Source: Fischerella sp. PCC 9605 (GTDB taxonomy: Bacteria; Cyanobacteriota; Cyanobacteriia; Cyanobacteriales; Nostocaceae). From it: a stretch of 64,000 nucleotides of DNA. Of this stretch, positions 26,341 through 35,517 are shown piece after piece (within the stretch, counting starts at the first letter, position 1; the number at the start of each line of letters is the position of its first letter). The notes beneath the pieces were generated by a model that ran no database searches, was not told the DNA's origin, and worked only from the letters and a program-made list of their open reading frames with translations. The position numbers and the translations under genes are program-made. The stretch is taken from NCBI RefSeq assembly GCF_000517105.1, contig NZ_KI912149.1, positions 1,017,946 through 1,081,945 of the forward strand, written 5' to 3'.

Positions 26341-28272
26341 ATGCTGGCTTTGTTAAAAACAATTCGAGAAGCGATCGCCAATTGGTGGTCGGAGTTCACT
26401 CTCCAGACCAAGCTTTTGGCTGCCGTAACCTTAGTGGTATCTTTGGTGATGAGCGGTCTGACTTTCTGGGCAGTAAATACAATACAACAGGATGCGCGTC
26501 TAAATGACACTCGCTTTGGTCGTGACTTAGGACTGCTGCTTGCTGCCAACGTTGCTCCCTTAATTGCTGACCATAATCTCACCGAGGTAGCACAATTTTC
26601 CCAACGCTTCTATAGCAGCACTTCCAGCGTGCGTTACATGCTCTACGCTGATGATACTGGAAAAATCTATTTTGGCATTCCTTTTTGGGAGCCAGAAGTG
26701 GAAACTTCTCTGACCATTGAGCGACGCATACAACTGCCTGATGATTACGCCACTGATGCCGATAAGCCGATGGTGCGGCAACATCTGTCCCCAGATGGTG
26801 TAGTTACTGATGTATTTGTGCCTTTAAAGGTTGATAAAAAGTATCTGGGTGTTTTGGCGATCGGCATCAATCCTAACCCTGCCGCAGTCATTTCTACAAA
26901 TTTCACTCGCGATGTCACTATTGCCGTATTTATCTCGATTTGGGTAATGGTGATTTTGGGAGGGGTGATTAACGCTTTGACAATTACCAAACCAATTAAA
27001 GAACTGCTACTGGGGGTAAAGCAAATTGCTGCGGGGAATTTTAAGCAGCGTATTGACTTACCATTTGGAGGTGAACTCAAAGAGTTAATTTTCAGCTTTA
27101 ATGAGATGGCAGAGCGCTTAGAGCGCTACGAAGAACAGAATATTGAGGAACTGACTGCCGAAAAAGCCAAGTTGGAAACTTTGGTTTCCACTATTGCTGA
27201 TGGTGCGGTATTGATAGATGACCATATGCAGGTAATTTTAGTCAACCCCACAGCACGTCGCATTTTCGGCTGGGAAGGTGTCGATGTTGTCGGCGGGAAT
27301 GTTCTGCATTTCTTGCCATCAGCAGTGCAAATGGAAATCACTCGCCCTTTATACGAAATGGCAGCAGGAGAATGTGAAAGTGCCGAGTTCCGCATTCCCT
27401 TTAACCAGCCAAGTAAACGTACTATCCGCATTCTCCTGACTACTGTACGCGACCAGCAAAAGGAGAATGTCAAAGGCATTGCCATCACCGTGCAAGATAT
27501 TACCCGTGAGGTCGAGCTAAACGAGGCAAAAAGCCAATTTATTAGTAATGTTTCTCACGAACTGCGAACCCCCCTATTTAACATCAAATCTTTTATCGAA
27601 ACTTTGCACGAATACGGCGAAGACTTGAGTTTAGAGCAAAGGCAAGATTTTCTAGTAACTGTTAATCATGAAACCGATCGCCTGACGCGTTTGGTTAACG
27701 ATGTTTTAGATTTGTCCAGGCTGGAATCTGGTCGTAGTTATCACTTGGACGGGGTGGATCTAGGGCAAGCAATTGAACAAACACTGCGTACTTACCAACT
27801 TAATGCCAAAGATAAAGGTATTGAATTATTCCAGGAAGTAGAACCCAACTTGCCCTTAGTAGTAAGTCATTATGATTTGTTACTACAAGTGTTGGCGAAT
27901 TTACTGGGTAATGCCCTAAAGTTTACCAAAGCTGGTGGTAAAGTCGTTCTCCGCGCCTACCAGCTACAACCCCAGTCCCAAGACAGCGCTAGTCCCCGTC
28001 GGGTGCGAGTAGAAATTTCCGATACTGGCATCGGTATCGCCCCAGAAGACCAACAAGCCATTTTCGATCGCTTCTTCCGGGTAGAAAATCGCGTTCATAC
28101 TTTGGAAGGAACTGGTTTGGGACTATCAATAGTTAGAAATATCATTGAAGAAAAGCATCACAGTAAAGTTCATCTGGTTAGTGAAGTCGGCGTGGGTACA
28201 ACTTTTTGGTTTGACCTAGCAGCATATGAAGAAGCACCACTGACCTCAGTTGAAGCTACTAATGTAGTTTAG
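26341..28272 (+). CDS. nblS: Membrane sensor histidine kinase NblS (Hik33/DspA type)
   Basis: 643 residues. Two membrane segments (about 24-46 and 192-213) flank a periplasmic sensor region containing the NblS-typical YFGIPFWEPEVE. Then come HAMP (214-265), PAS (275-390), HisKA with H406 in SNVSHELRTPLFN, and an ATPase domain ending GTGLGLSIVRNIIEE. In cyanobacteria NblS governs responses to high light and nutrient stress, including phycobilisome degradation through nblA. The frame is open from 26218, but the ATG at 26341 matches the family start. nblA lies 8.5 kb downstream in this window. The chloroplast counterpart is Ycf26. Confidence 0.9.
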   Translation: MLALLKTIREAIANWWSEFTLQTKLLAAVTLVVSLVMSGLTFWAVNTIQQDARLNDTRFGRDLGLLLAANVAPLIADHNLTEVAQFSQRFYSSTSSVRYMLYADDTGKIYFGIPFWEPEVETSLTIERRIQLPDDYATDADKPMVRQHLSPDGVVTDVFVPLKVDKKYLGVLAIGINPNPAAVISTNFTRDVTIAVFISIWVMVILGGVINALTITKPIKELLLGVKQIAAGNFKQRIDLPFGGELKELIFSFNEMAERLERYEEQNIEELTAEKAKLETLVSTIADGAVLIDDHMQVILVNPTARRIFGWEGVDVVGGNVLHFLPSAVQMEITRPLYEMAAGECESAEFRIPFNQPSKRTIRILLTTVRDQQKENVKGIAITVQDITREVELNEAKSQFISNVSHELRTPLFNIKSFIETLHEYGEDLSLEQRQDFLVTVNHETDRLTRLVNDVLDLSRLESGRSYHLDGVDLGQAIEQTLRTYQLNAKDKGIELFQEVEPNLPLVVSHYDLLLQVLANLLGNALKFTKAGGKVVLRAYQLQPQSQDSASPRRVRVEISDTGIGIAPEDQQAIFDRFFRVENRVHTLEGTGLGLSIVRNIIEEKHHSKVHLVSEVGVGTTFWFDLAAYEEAPLTSVEATNVV

Positions 28273-28388
28273 TACATCACGGCGAATTATTAAAACACGG
28301 AGAACAGAGGTTAGCGCACCAGGTAGCAGAGGTAAATTCTATTCGTTACGAACTTATGCAAAGCTGTACTTAGTTTAAATAATAGAAC

Positions 28389-29105
28389 TTACAGCTTTTC
28401 CAGAAAGTGATGTAGAAGCAAACCTAACTGCCTCGAATGCGTTAGCCACAAGCAATGTCCTGCCCCCTCAATTCGCTCAAAACAAGCAAAAGGCATCAGG
28501 TGTGTCACCTGTTCGACAGGCCAGCTTGGGCGAATGTCCTTACTACCTACTACTGCTAACATCGGTGCTGCGAGCATTGAGATCTGCTTCCACAAGGTTG
28601 GTTGTTTGATAAACGCCTTCCACGAAAGATTGCACACCTCATTCACTTCCAGGTTCGGTGGATAAGCAAATTCTGGCGTTTGGTCTTCTCCTGCGTCGCG
28701 CCTTCTGCGGTAGGCATCCTTCCAGTCCTGATCGTTTTGTAGACCTCTACCAGATAGGTAAATCACACCACTGGTGCAGATAGGGTGTGTCAGAGCATAC
28801 GCAAGCGCGACATTTGCCCCCCAAGAGTGACCCAGCACTACCCACTGTTCAAAATCAAGCATTTTGCGGAGTTCATCGAGGTCTGCGATCGCTGTCTGAA
28901 GATCGTATGGTGGTGTCAGAGAAGAACGACCACACCCCCGCGCGTCAAAGCGGATTGTGTGTACAACATCATCTATGAGTGAAGCCACAGGTTCAAGATA
29001 GTCACAGCAGCCTGGGCCACCACTAATTAAAACCACAGGAAAGCCTTCGCCTTGTTCAGCTACCCATAATGTAGCTTCGTTCGCTTGCAGAAAGTGTTCT
29101 TTCAC
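28389..29105 (-). CDS. Alpha/beta hydrolase
   Basis: 238 residues from a GTG at 29105. Seen: the oxyanion-hole motif SGGPG, FDARGCGRS, the nucleophile elbow GHSWGA, an acid in VVGSKDIRPSW and the late histidine in GAGHCLW, so the catalytic triad is complete. SGGPG with GHSWG recalls the proline iminopeptidase group, but the substrate is not set by sequence. The frame stays open to a TTG at 29141, which would overlap the upstream gene by 20 bp; that start is possible. It follows the zinc-ribbon membrane protein gene, probably as one transcript. Confidence 0.85.
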   Translation of the reverse strand: MKEHFLQANEATLWVAEQGEGFPVVLISGGPGCCDYLEPVASLIDDVVHTIRFDARGCGRSSLTPPYDLQTAIADLDELRKMLDFEQWVVLGHSWGANVALAYALTHPICTSGVIYLSGRGLQNDQDWKDAYRRRRDAGEDQTPEFAYPPNLEVNEVCNLSWKAFIKQPTLWKQISMLAAPMLAVVGSKDIRPSWPVEQVTHLMPFACFERIEGAGHCLWLTHSRQLGLLLHHFLEKL

Positions 29106-29121
29106 GCTGAAGAAATTGTCA

Positions 29122-29553
29122 TTAAGATTGCAACAGAGCAATGAGCAAACACACTAAGAATAAAGCCAATAACAACAATAAAGTCTGATTGCGTTTAACC
29201 CAGTTTCTAACACTAGTGCTAAAGCTTTTAGCTTCACGCAACTGTTGCAATTCCAACTTGCTCTCTTCAATATTTTGGTACAGCGTACACTCTTTGGCGT
29301 AGGGACGCTGGGGAAAATTGCAGGTATCATCGGCATGATAGCTGCAACTGTCGCAGAGATATTTATCTTTAGTAGCCCGATGCAAAGGAATACCGGGGTG
29401 TCCGTAAGCTTTTAGCTGAGTACGACAATAGGGGCAGTTAACAGCCTGTCGGTCTACCGGTTGATGACAACGAGGGCAAGTAGCAGTGTCCACAGCCTGA
29501 GTGTCAATAACTAAACATCTCGATTTTAACTGTACTTCCAGGCTATCAGCCAA
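29122..29553 (-). CDS. Zinc-ribbon protein with a C-terminal membrane anchor
   Basis: 143 residues. A first zinc ribbon uses C26-x2-C29 and C40-x2-C43 (TCPRCHQPV...NCPYCRTQL). A second cluster C67, C70, C78, C89 (YLCDSCSYH...ECTLY) may bind another metal. A hydrophobic tail (about 122-141, TLLLLLALFLVCLLIALLQ) anchors it, leaving the ribbons in the cytoplasm. The only in-frame start is a TTG at 29553. Its function is unknown. It precedes the alpha/beta hydrolase on the same strand. Confidence 0.75.
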   Translation of the reverse strand: MADSLEVQLKSRCLVIDTQAVDTATCPRCHQPVDRQAVNCPYCRTQLKAYGHPGIPLHRATKDKYLCDSCSYHADDTCNFPQRPYAKECTLYQNIEESKLELQQLREAKSFSTSVRNWVKRNQTLLLLLALFLVCLLIALLQS

Positions 29554-30153
29554 TTATTAATACTAGGTTGCAGTCAAAGATAGTACTTCCCTCACCCCGC
29601 CTGTCGGCACCCCTCTCCCAATTTGGAACAGGGGAGGGGGAGAGGGCACGAATTGCTATATCTGAACACAACTTGGTATAACTACAAAGAACACCCTACA
29701 CATGAAAAACTTTCTTCCTTCTTTCAAGTCAGCCTTCCGAAATCTCAATCTGCTAAGCTGTAGATAATATCGAGTCTCGACACATATTAAGCGAAATAGC
29801 CAAAATGAAGTAGTCACACAAAAGCCTTGCTCGAACACATCGAATGTCAAAAAAGAATAATCACGACAAGCACGGCAAATTCGCTGAAAAATAGTCATGT
29901 TCTAAAAGAAATTTCATAACTTAATCTCTACATCAAGCCGCCTTCAAGGTGTCTGCGGCGATGTTGATAGCGCGTGTAAATAATACCCATCATCTGTACC
30001 AAATCTGGTTGGATTACCCCTGTTGCCTAAAGTCCACACAGGATGACTTGGCCTGTACAGTCACGACTGATAGTCGCTGCGGGATATAAGGCTTATACGG
30101 CTTCAGTGTACCAATTTACACGCATTCCTATTTAGCGCGTTCAAGGTTTGAGA
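29554..30153. other. 600-bp spacer with a C/G-rich inverted repeat
   Basis: At about 29617-29645 CCCTCTCCC and GGGGAGAGGG form an inverted repeat of a type scattered in cyanobacterial genomes. The rest has no convincing gene; an 80-codon minus-strand frame (29656-29898) lacks a ribosome-binding site and recognisable features. The last part carries the promoter region of the ABC-F gene. Confidence 0.55.
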
Positions 30154-31773
30154 ATGCAAAAAAAATCAATACTTTTAGCTGAAAATTTAGCTTACGAACT
30201 CAATTCAACTAGGACTTTATTTCAAGGAGTCCACTTAAGCATTGAAGAGAGCGATCGCATTGCTTTAGTTGGTCGCAATGGTGTGGGTAAATCAACTCTG
30301 CTGAAGATTCTCACAGATCAAATTACCCCTACTACTGGTTCAGTTTGGCGTAATGGTATTATTTACTATCTGCCCCAAATTAGTACCATCAAGGAGCAAA
30401 TCCAAGCAGAGTCATTAATTGATTTCTTAAGTTCCATATCTGATGAATGGTGGCAAATTGAGGAGATTTTGCAGTCAAAATTTCATACAAATCTTGACCT
30501 ATCTCTACCATTAACAAACTTAAGTGGTGGAGAACTCACAAAACTATTTTTAGCGATTGGTTTATCTCAACAGCCAAATATTCTGCTATTGGATGAACCA
30601 ACAAATCACATGGATCTTGCCGCACTAGAAAGTTTGAGTTGGTTTCTCAAGGACTTTAATGGTGCGTTTGCGATCATCTCTCATAAGCCTTTTTTCTTAG
30701 ATCGGGTAGTAGATACTACTTGGGAACTTACACCTGAGGGAATTAAAGTATACGGAGGAAATCTTTCTCTGTATCGAGAACAGAAACAAATAGAATTAGA
30801 AGCGGCAATCAGGAATCACGAAGTTGCTAGAAAAGAACTCAAACTCGCTAAAGAAACTGCTCTCAAAGAACAGCAACGTGCAGCCCAATCTCGTAAAAGC
30901 GGTCGTGGTAAGTTTCTCGATGGCAGTATGGGTAGAGCCGCAGCTGGACTGATTAAAACAAAAGCGGAATCATCAGCAGGGAATGCAAAAAAGAAACACG
31001 AAGCTGCAGTAGCAAAGGCAACTCAAAAAGTTACTGAGACGAAAGTCAAAACTACAAAGGCGACGAACATTCAACTGGAAGAGAACAGTCAAAAACGCAG
31101 AAATCTGATTGATATTCAAGGCGCAAACCTTTGGGTGTCAAATCGCCTGCTAATTCAGAACATCCAGCTTCATATTTCCTCTGGCGATCGAGTCGCCATT
31201 GCTGGGGCAAATGGTTCAGGTAAGTCTAGTCTGGCAAAGGCAATTTTGAACTCGGGGAAGTTCTCCGCATTTTCCCATGAAGCGTTTCTAGAGTCGGGTG
31301 AGATCTTACTAGCTCCAAAAATGAAAGCCGTTTATCTAGATCAAACTTACCAGTTTGTGAATCGAGAGCAAACAATTCTAGAAAACATGCAAGCTGCTAA
31401 TCCTCATCTGGGCTATCAGCTTTTGCGGCAACAGTTAGGACACTTCCTGTTTAAAAACGATGATGTCAATAAATCCGCATCGGTATTGAGTGGGGGTGAG
31501 TTGGCAAGATTAGCGATCGCCATTATCAGTATCTCTGAAATTGATTTGCTAATTCTCGATGAGCCAACCAATAACTTAGATATCGAAACTGTCGAGCAAA
31601 TGGTGCAAGGTATCAATGAATATCAGGGTGCGCTTTGGGTTATTTCCCATGACTTAGACTTTCTCAGTCGCATCAACATTACCACAGCCTTGAAGTTGAG
31701 TAATCAAGCCCTGCAAATGACTGCATATCTGCCTAATGAACCGGAGGAGTACTATCAAGAATTACTCAACTGA
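30154..31773 (+). CDS. ABC-F family ATPase
   Basis: 539 residues with two ABC domains and no membrane segment. Domain 1: GRNGVGKST, LSGGELTKL, LLLDEPTNHMDL. Domain 2: GANGSGKSS, LSGGELARL, LILDEPTNNLDI. A charged coiled-coil linker (about residues 205-310, rich in K/E/A) separates them. ABC-F proteins act on ribosomes in translation or antibiotic protection; the short length and divergent linker look more like the antibiotic-resistance side than EttA/Uup, but that is a guess. The frame starts at a TTG (30148); the ATG at 30154 is preferred. Confidence 0.87.
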   Translation: MQKKSILLAENLAYELNSTRTLFQGVHLSIEESDRIALVGRNGVGKSTLLKILTDQITPTTGSVWRNGIIYYLPQISTIKEQIQAESLIDFLSSISDEWWQIEEILQSKFHTNLDLSLPLTNLSGGELTKLFLAIGLSQQPNILLLDEPTNHMDLAALESLSWFLKDFNGAFAIISHKPFFLDRVVDTTWELTPEGIKVYGGNLSLYREQKQIELEAAIRNHEVARKELKLAKETALKEQQRAAQSRKSGRGKFLDGSMGRAAAGLIKTKAESSAGNAKKKHEAAVAKATQKVTETKVKTTKATNIQLEENSQKRRNLIDIQGANLWVSNRLLIQNIQLHISSGDRVAIAGANGSGKSSLAKAILNSGKFSAFSHEAFLESGEILLAPKMKAVYLDQTYQFVNREQTILENMQAANPHLGYQLLRQQLGHFLFKNDDVNKSASVLSGGELARLAIAIISISEIDLLILDEPTNNLDIETVEQMVQGINEYQGALWVISHDLDFLSRINITTALKLSNQALQMTAYLPNEPEEYYQELLN

Positions 31774-31852
31774 GCAATCGGATATACATTAACTGCGATA
31801 ATTTCTAGCAAAAGCTAGGACGAGCAGGCGATTTGATACCGCCTGTCCGAGG

Positions 31853-32845
31853 TTAAGACTGAACCCACAGAGTCTTTACTGTTTGCATGGGGTTATCGTT
31901 ATCTGTAGAAAATTGCTGAGTTTCTGTAAGCAAATATTCTAAGAAAGTACTAGCAGTAATCGAAAGCTGCTTTTTCTTGGGAAAGATCACATGCCACTGG
32001 CGATTAATTGGGAAACCATCTACATCTAAAATTGCTAGCTGATTTCTCACTTCTGCACAATTGAGCGTATGCATCGATAAAACTGAAAGACCTAAACCGT
32101 CAATCACAGCTTGCTGGATGGCTTCGTTACTACCGAGTTCTAGGTTGATGCGTGGGGATATTCCACGTTGCTCAAAAAACTGCCGTACCAGCTTGCGGGT
32201 TCCTGAACCCTCCTCCCGTACAATCAAGGGTTCCTCTGCAAAATTCTTCAAACAGAGTTTATGCTGCTTAGCAAAGGGATGATTTGCAGGAGCGATCGCC
32301 ACAAGTGGATTATCTAAAAATGGCTTTGCCTCTATATCTTCTCTATTGGGTGGACAACTCAGAATATACAAGTCGTCAAGATTTTCATTCAGTCGCGTCA
32401 ACAGCGCTTCATGATTTGTGAACTCTAGGGCAACTTTAACACCAGGGTAGAGTTTACAGAAAGGTTTCAGCAACTTTGGGATGAAGTACTTAGTCGTAGT
32501 GACTGCTGCTAACCTCAGTTTTCCCTGTTTCATCCCCTTCAAATCAACTATCGTTGTTTCTAGGCGATCTAGGCACTGAAAGATTTCCCTACAGCTATGC
32601 AAAACTTCTTTACCTGCTTCTGTAAGGTAGATACGCTTACCCACTTGTTCAAATAGGGGTAGCCCGATCGCCTGTGCAAGATGCTTGACTTGCATTGACA
32701 CAGTAGGCTGAGTTACAAACAACTCTTCGGCAGCACGGGTAAAGCTACAGTGCCTTGCAGCAGCTTCAAACACCTGCAACTGATCTAGCGTAACCGAGTT
32801 CAGGAGGTTATCCTTTTGTCTGATTTCACTCAGAGGACTTTTCAT
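31853..32845 (-). CDS. LysR-family transcription regulator (CbbR/CmpR-like)
   Basis: 330 residues. The N-terminal winged helix (about 17-76) reads TLDQLQVFEAAARHCSFTRA, VTQPTVSMQVKHLAQAIG and LFEQVGKRIYLTEAGKEVL. The effector domain (about 105-315) includes TTKYFIPKLLKPFCKLYPGV and VREEGSGTRKLVRQFFEQRG, as in CbbR/RbcR/CmpR regulators of carbon assimilation. It stands alone. Two AACAAC-N6-GTTGTT-type palindromes lie 104-161 bp upstream and are likely operators, perhaps for autoregulation. Target genes are not evident; the next + strand gene starts 475 bp away. Confidence 0.87.
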   Translation of the reverse strand: MKSPLSEIRQKDNLLNSVTLDQLQVFEAAARHCSFTRAAEELFVTQPTVSMQVKHLAQAIGLPLFEQVGKRIYLTEAGKEVLHSCREIFQCLDRLETTIVDLKGMKQGKLRLAAVTTTKYFIPKLLKPFCKLYPGVKVALEFTNHEALLTRLNENLDDLYILSCPPNREDIEAKPFLDNPLVAIAPANHPFAKQHKLCLKNFAEEPLIVREEGSGTRKLVRQFFEQRGISPRINLELGSNEAIQQAVIDGLGLSVLSMHTLNCAEVRNQLAILDVDGFPINRQWHVIFPKKKQLSITASTFLEYLLTETQQFSTDNDNPMQTVKTLWVQS

Positions 32846-32887
32846 AAACAGATTTACTCAAGAAACAAGGAAAAAACTTAAGTAATT

Positions 32888-32919
32888 CTCATGCTTTCGT
32901 TTTGAACGAAATTCATGAG
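32888..32919. other. Long palindrome upstream of the LysR gene
   Basis: CTCATG and TTTCGTT pair with AACGAAA and CATGAG around TTG, with a small internal offset. It lies 43-74 bp before the LysR start codon and could be an mRNA leader hairpin or a binding site. Confidence 0.45.
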
Positions 32920-32946
32920 AGTCTCTCGTGAAAAAAATAGAGAACT

Positions 32947-33008
32947 TTAACAACATAAAAGTTGTTTAATCTTAATATACAATACTTTAACAACATTCAT
33001 GTTGCTAA
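32947..33008. promoter_or_regulatory. Twin palindromes, probable LysR-type operator
   Basis: Two sites 40 bp apart centre to centre: AACAAC-ATAAAA-GTTGTT (32949-32966) and AACAAC-ATTCAT-GTTGCT (32989-33006). Both are flanked by TT/TA and preceded by ACTTT. About four helical turns separate them, so a tetramer could bind both on one face of the DNA. Inference from spacing and symmetry. Confidence 0.5.
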
Positions 33009-33109
33009 AGTCAAAATGGTTGAAAATATCCCCGTGGTAATAAATTCATAGTTAATATCTGAATTTGTTGTTTGTTGGTATTTGGCGGTGAGCCAACACG
33101 GATCTTCAC

Positions 33110-33250
33110 TCCCCATCTAGATGCCCTCCGGGCGGCTTTTCGTACGCCGTAAGGCGTTAGAGTACTTTTCCAAAGGGAGTTCCTGCGGGCTAGGGTTGCT
33201 TGGTTGCTTGGAACAAATACTAAATACCAAATACCCAACAAAAACAACAG
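33110..33250. repeat. GC-rich interspersed repeat with hairpins
   Basis: Contains GCCC-TCC-GGGC (33123-33133) and ACGCC-GTAA-GGCGT hairpins in a row, of the CCGCCCGGAGGGC type common in Nostocales spacers. No gene is seen on either strand here. Confidence 0.55.
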
Positions 33251-33320
33251 CAATAAAGTAGAAGCAGTAAGGCAAACGGGCAAGTTATAATTTTTGTGCG
33301 GATGGACGTAACAAAAATTT

Positions 33321-33647
33321 ATGAGTAACCCCCTTGTGCAAGCATTTTTTGTGGGCAGAGCAGTAGCTGAAGTACTTACAGAACGTTTAGAAAACGCCTT
33401 TACTGACGCTTTGAGCGAAGTAGGCAAATTTGATGCCGAACTTAGAGAGCAACTGCGCCAGTTTACAGACGAAGTCATGGAGCGAGCAAATCAAGCCAGC
33501 GAAGCTGCTAGTACTGGTGAATTTGCTACAGCAGTTGGGCAAACCAAGACCGAGCCAGTTGATTTGCAAGCAATGATTGATGAACTGCGAGCAGAAATAG
33601 CTTTTTTACGAACTGAATTACAACGCTATCGCAGTGGCAGAAGCTGA
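33321..33647 (+). CDS. Conserved cyanobacterial helical protein (thylakoid-associated type)
   Basis: 108 residues: MSNPLVQAFFVGRAVAEVL, an acidic amphipathic helix (SEVGKFDAELREQLRQFTDE), a low-complexity middle (QASEAASTG), then a short coiled coil ending LRTELQRYRSGRS. I recall a family of this shape in cyanobacteria, sometimes labelled thylakoid-associated, without known function; the family name (possibly DUF6825) needs checking. The start is ATG. It precedes the ABC1 kinase gene by 110 bp of repeats. Confidence 0.7.
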   Translation: MSNPLVQAFFVGRAVAEVLTERLENAFTDALSEVGKFDAELREQLRQFTDEVMERANQASEAASTGEFATAVGQTKTEPVDLQAMIDELRAEIAFLRTELQRYRSGRS

Positions 33648-33654
33648 GGAAAAT

Positions 33655-33748
33655 AAATAGTTAGTAGTTAGTGGGTAGTGGTTAGTGGTCAACAACGACT
33701 AATAACTAACAACTAACAACCAACAACCAACAACTAACAACCAATTAG
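33655..33748. repeat. TTAGTGG/AACAACC repeats
   Basis: Tandem TAGTTAGTGG then ACTAACAACCAACAACC units between the small helical protein gene and the ABC1 kinase gene. Confidence 0.8.
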
Positions 33749-33756
33749 GGTTAAGA

Positions 33757-35499
33757 GTGTCTCTTATTTCTACTGACTCGGTTCAAAACCAGCGGTACGC
33801 AGTGGATATGGAAAAAGGTTATACAGATAAAGCATACCGTTGGAATCGCGAAAACTATTCCAGTAGACGGCGTTTTGTAGACATTTGGTCATTTGTGTTG
33901 ACCTTGATGTTCAAATTTTGGCTCTACAAAAAATCTTGGAGTTACCCAGGTGGAGTCACTGAAGCCAAGCAAGCTGCTAGACGCAAAGCGCAAGCAGTTT
34001 GGATTCGCAATACTCTACTGGATTTAGGGCCAACTTTTATCAAAGTCGGACAACTTTTTTCTACCCGTGCCGATTTATTTCCCAGTGAATATGTAGAAGA
34101 ACTGTCAAAGCTACAAGACAAAGTACCGGCTTTTAGCTACGAACAGGTAGAAGCAACTATTGAGCAAGAACTGGGCAAAAAAATTCCCGAACTCTTCCAC
34201 AGTTTTGAGCCAATTCCCCTAGCTGCTGCTAGCTTGGGGCAGGTACACAAGGCTGTGCTGCACTCAACAGAAGCGGTTGTTGTTAAGGTTCAACGCCCAG
34301 GACTAAAAAAGCTGTTTGAAATTGATTTAAAAATTCTCAAAGGTATTGCCCGCTACTTCCAAAACCATCCGGAATGGGGACGGGGGCGAGATTGGATGGG
34401 AATTTATGAAGAGTGCTGCCGCATTCTTTGGGAAGAAATTGATTATCTCAGCGAAGGTCGCAACGCCGATACTTTTCGTCGGAATTTTCGCACTTACAAC
34501 TGGGTGAAAGTACCACGTATTTACTGGCGCTACACTTCATCACGAGTACTGACGCTGGAATATCTTCCGGGTATTAAAATTAGCCAATATGAAGCTATAG
34601 AGGCTGCGGGTTTAGATCGTAAACAAATTGCTCGTCAGGGCGCTCAAGCCTATCTGCACCAGCTACTCAACAATGGCTTTTTTCATGCCGACCCCCACCC
34701 TGGCAATATCGCCGTTAGTCCTGACGAAGGCGCTTTGATATTTTACGATTTTGGCATGATGGGGCGGATTAAGTCCAACATCCGCGAAGGACTGATGGAA
34801 ACACTATTTGGTATTGCTTCCAAAGATGGTGATCGCGTTGTTAACTCTCTGATTGATTTAGGCGCATTAGCACCAACGGAAGACATGGGACCGGTGCGGC
34901 GTTCTGTCCAGTACATGCTGGATCATTTTATGGATCAACCTTTTGAAAATCAGTCCGTAGCTGCTATCAGTGACGATTTGTACGAGATAGCTTATAATCA
35001 GCCTTTTAGATTTCCAGCTACTTTCACTTTCGTCATGCGAGCCTTCTCGACTCTGGAAGGCGTGGGCAAGGGGTTAGATCCGGAATTTAACTTTATGGAA
35101 GTTGCCAAACCATATGCAATGCAGCTTATGACTAATATGAATGGTTCTGATGCTGGCAATAGCTTTTTTAATGAATTAGGCCGGCAAGCTGCTCAAGTAA
35201 GTAGCACAGCACTTGGATTACCACGTAGACTGGAAGATACTCTAGAAAATCTAGAGCGCGGAGACGTACGCCTTCGCGTTCGGTCAATAGAAACAGAGCG
35301 TCTACTGCGGCGGCAAAGCAGTATTCAGATAGGGATAGTCTATGCCCTAATTATTAGTGCTTTTACGCTTTCAGCAACGATTTTATTCGTTAATCATTAT
35401 TTTTGGCAGGCGCTTTTGATTGGTTTGATCGCAGCCGCAGTATCATGGTTGCTAATTAGACTGCTGATGCGTCTCGACCGTTATGACCGTATGTATTAA
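33757..35499 (+). CDS. ABC1/AarF/UbiB atypical kinase
   Basis: 580 residues. The ABC1 signature FIKVGQLFSTR (KxGQ at 96-99), the alanine-rich loop AAASLGQVHKA, VVKVQRPGL with the ATP-binding lysine, HADPHPGN and YDFGMMG are all present. Two C-terminal membrane segments follow (about 527-570, IVYALIISAFTLSATILFV and ALLIGLIAAAVSWLLI). Family members act in quinone or isoprenoid lipid homeostasis; those with two C-terminal membrane helices occur in thylakoid and plastoglobule lineages. The start is GTG at 33757. A PP2C gene begins 18 bp downstream, so the pair is probably co-transcribed. Confidence 0.9.
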   Translation: MSLISTDSVQNQRYAVDMEKGYTDKAYRWNRENYSSRRRFVDIWSFVLTLMFKFWLYKKSWSYPGGVTEAKQAARRKAQAVWIRNTLLDLGPTFIKVGQLFSTRADLFPSEYVEELSKLQDKVPAFSYEQVEATIEQELGKKIPELFHSFEPIPLAAASLGQVHKAVLHSTEAVVVKVQRPGLKKLFEIDLKILKGIARYFQNHPEWGRGRDWMGIYEECCRILWEEIDYLSEGRNADTFRRNFRTYNWVKVPRIYWRYTSSRVLTLEYLPGIKISQYEAIEAAGLDRKQIARQGAQAYLHQLLNNGFFHADPHPGNIAVSPDEGALIFYDFGMMGRIKSNIREGLMETLFGIASKDGDRVVNSLIDLGALAPTEDMGPVRRSVQYMLDHFMDQPFENQSVAAISDDLYEIAYNQPFRFPATFTFVMRAFSTLEGVGKGLDPEFNFMEVAKPYAMQLMTNMNGSDAGNSFFNELGRQAAQVSSTALGLPRRLEDTLENLERGDVRLRVRSIETERLLRRQSSIQIGIVYALIISAFTLSATILFVNHYFWQALLIGLIAAAVSWLLIRLLMRLDRYDRMY

Positions 35500-35517
35500 T
35501 AGTTGCAAAAAAAATAT

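Noticed and set aside
29656-29898. 80-codon minus-strand ORF
   Set aside because: No Shine-Dalgarno sequence, odd aromatic- and cysteine-rich composition, and no recognisable domain.
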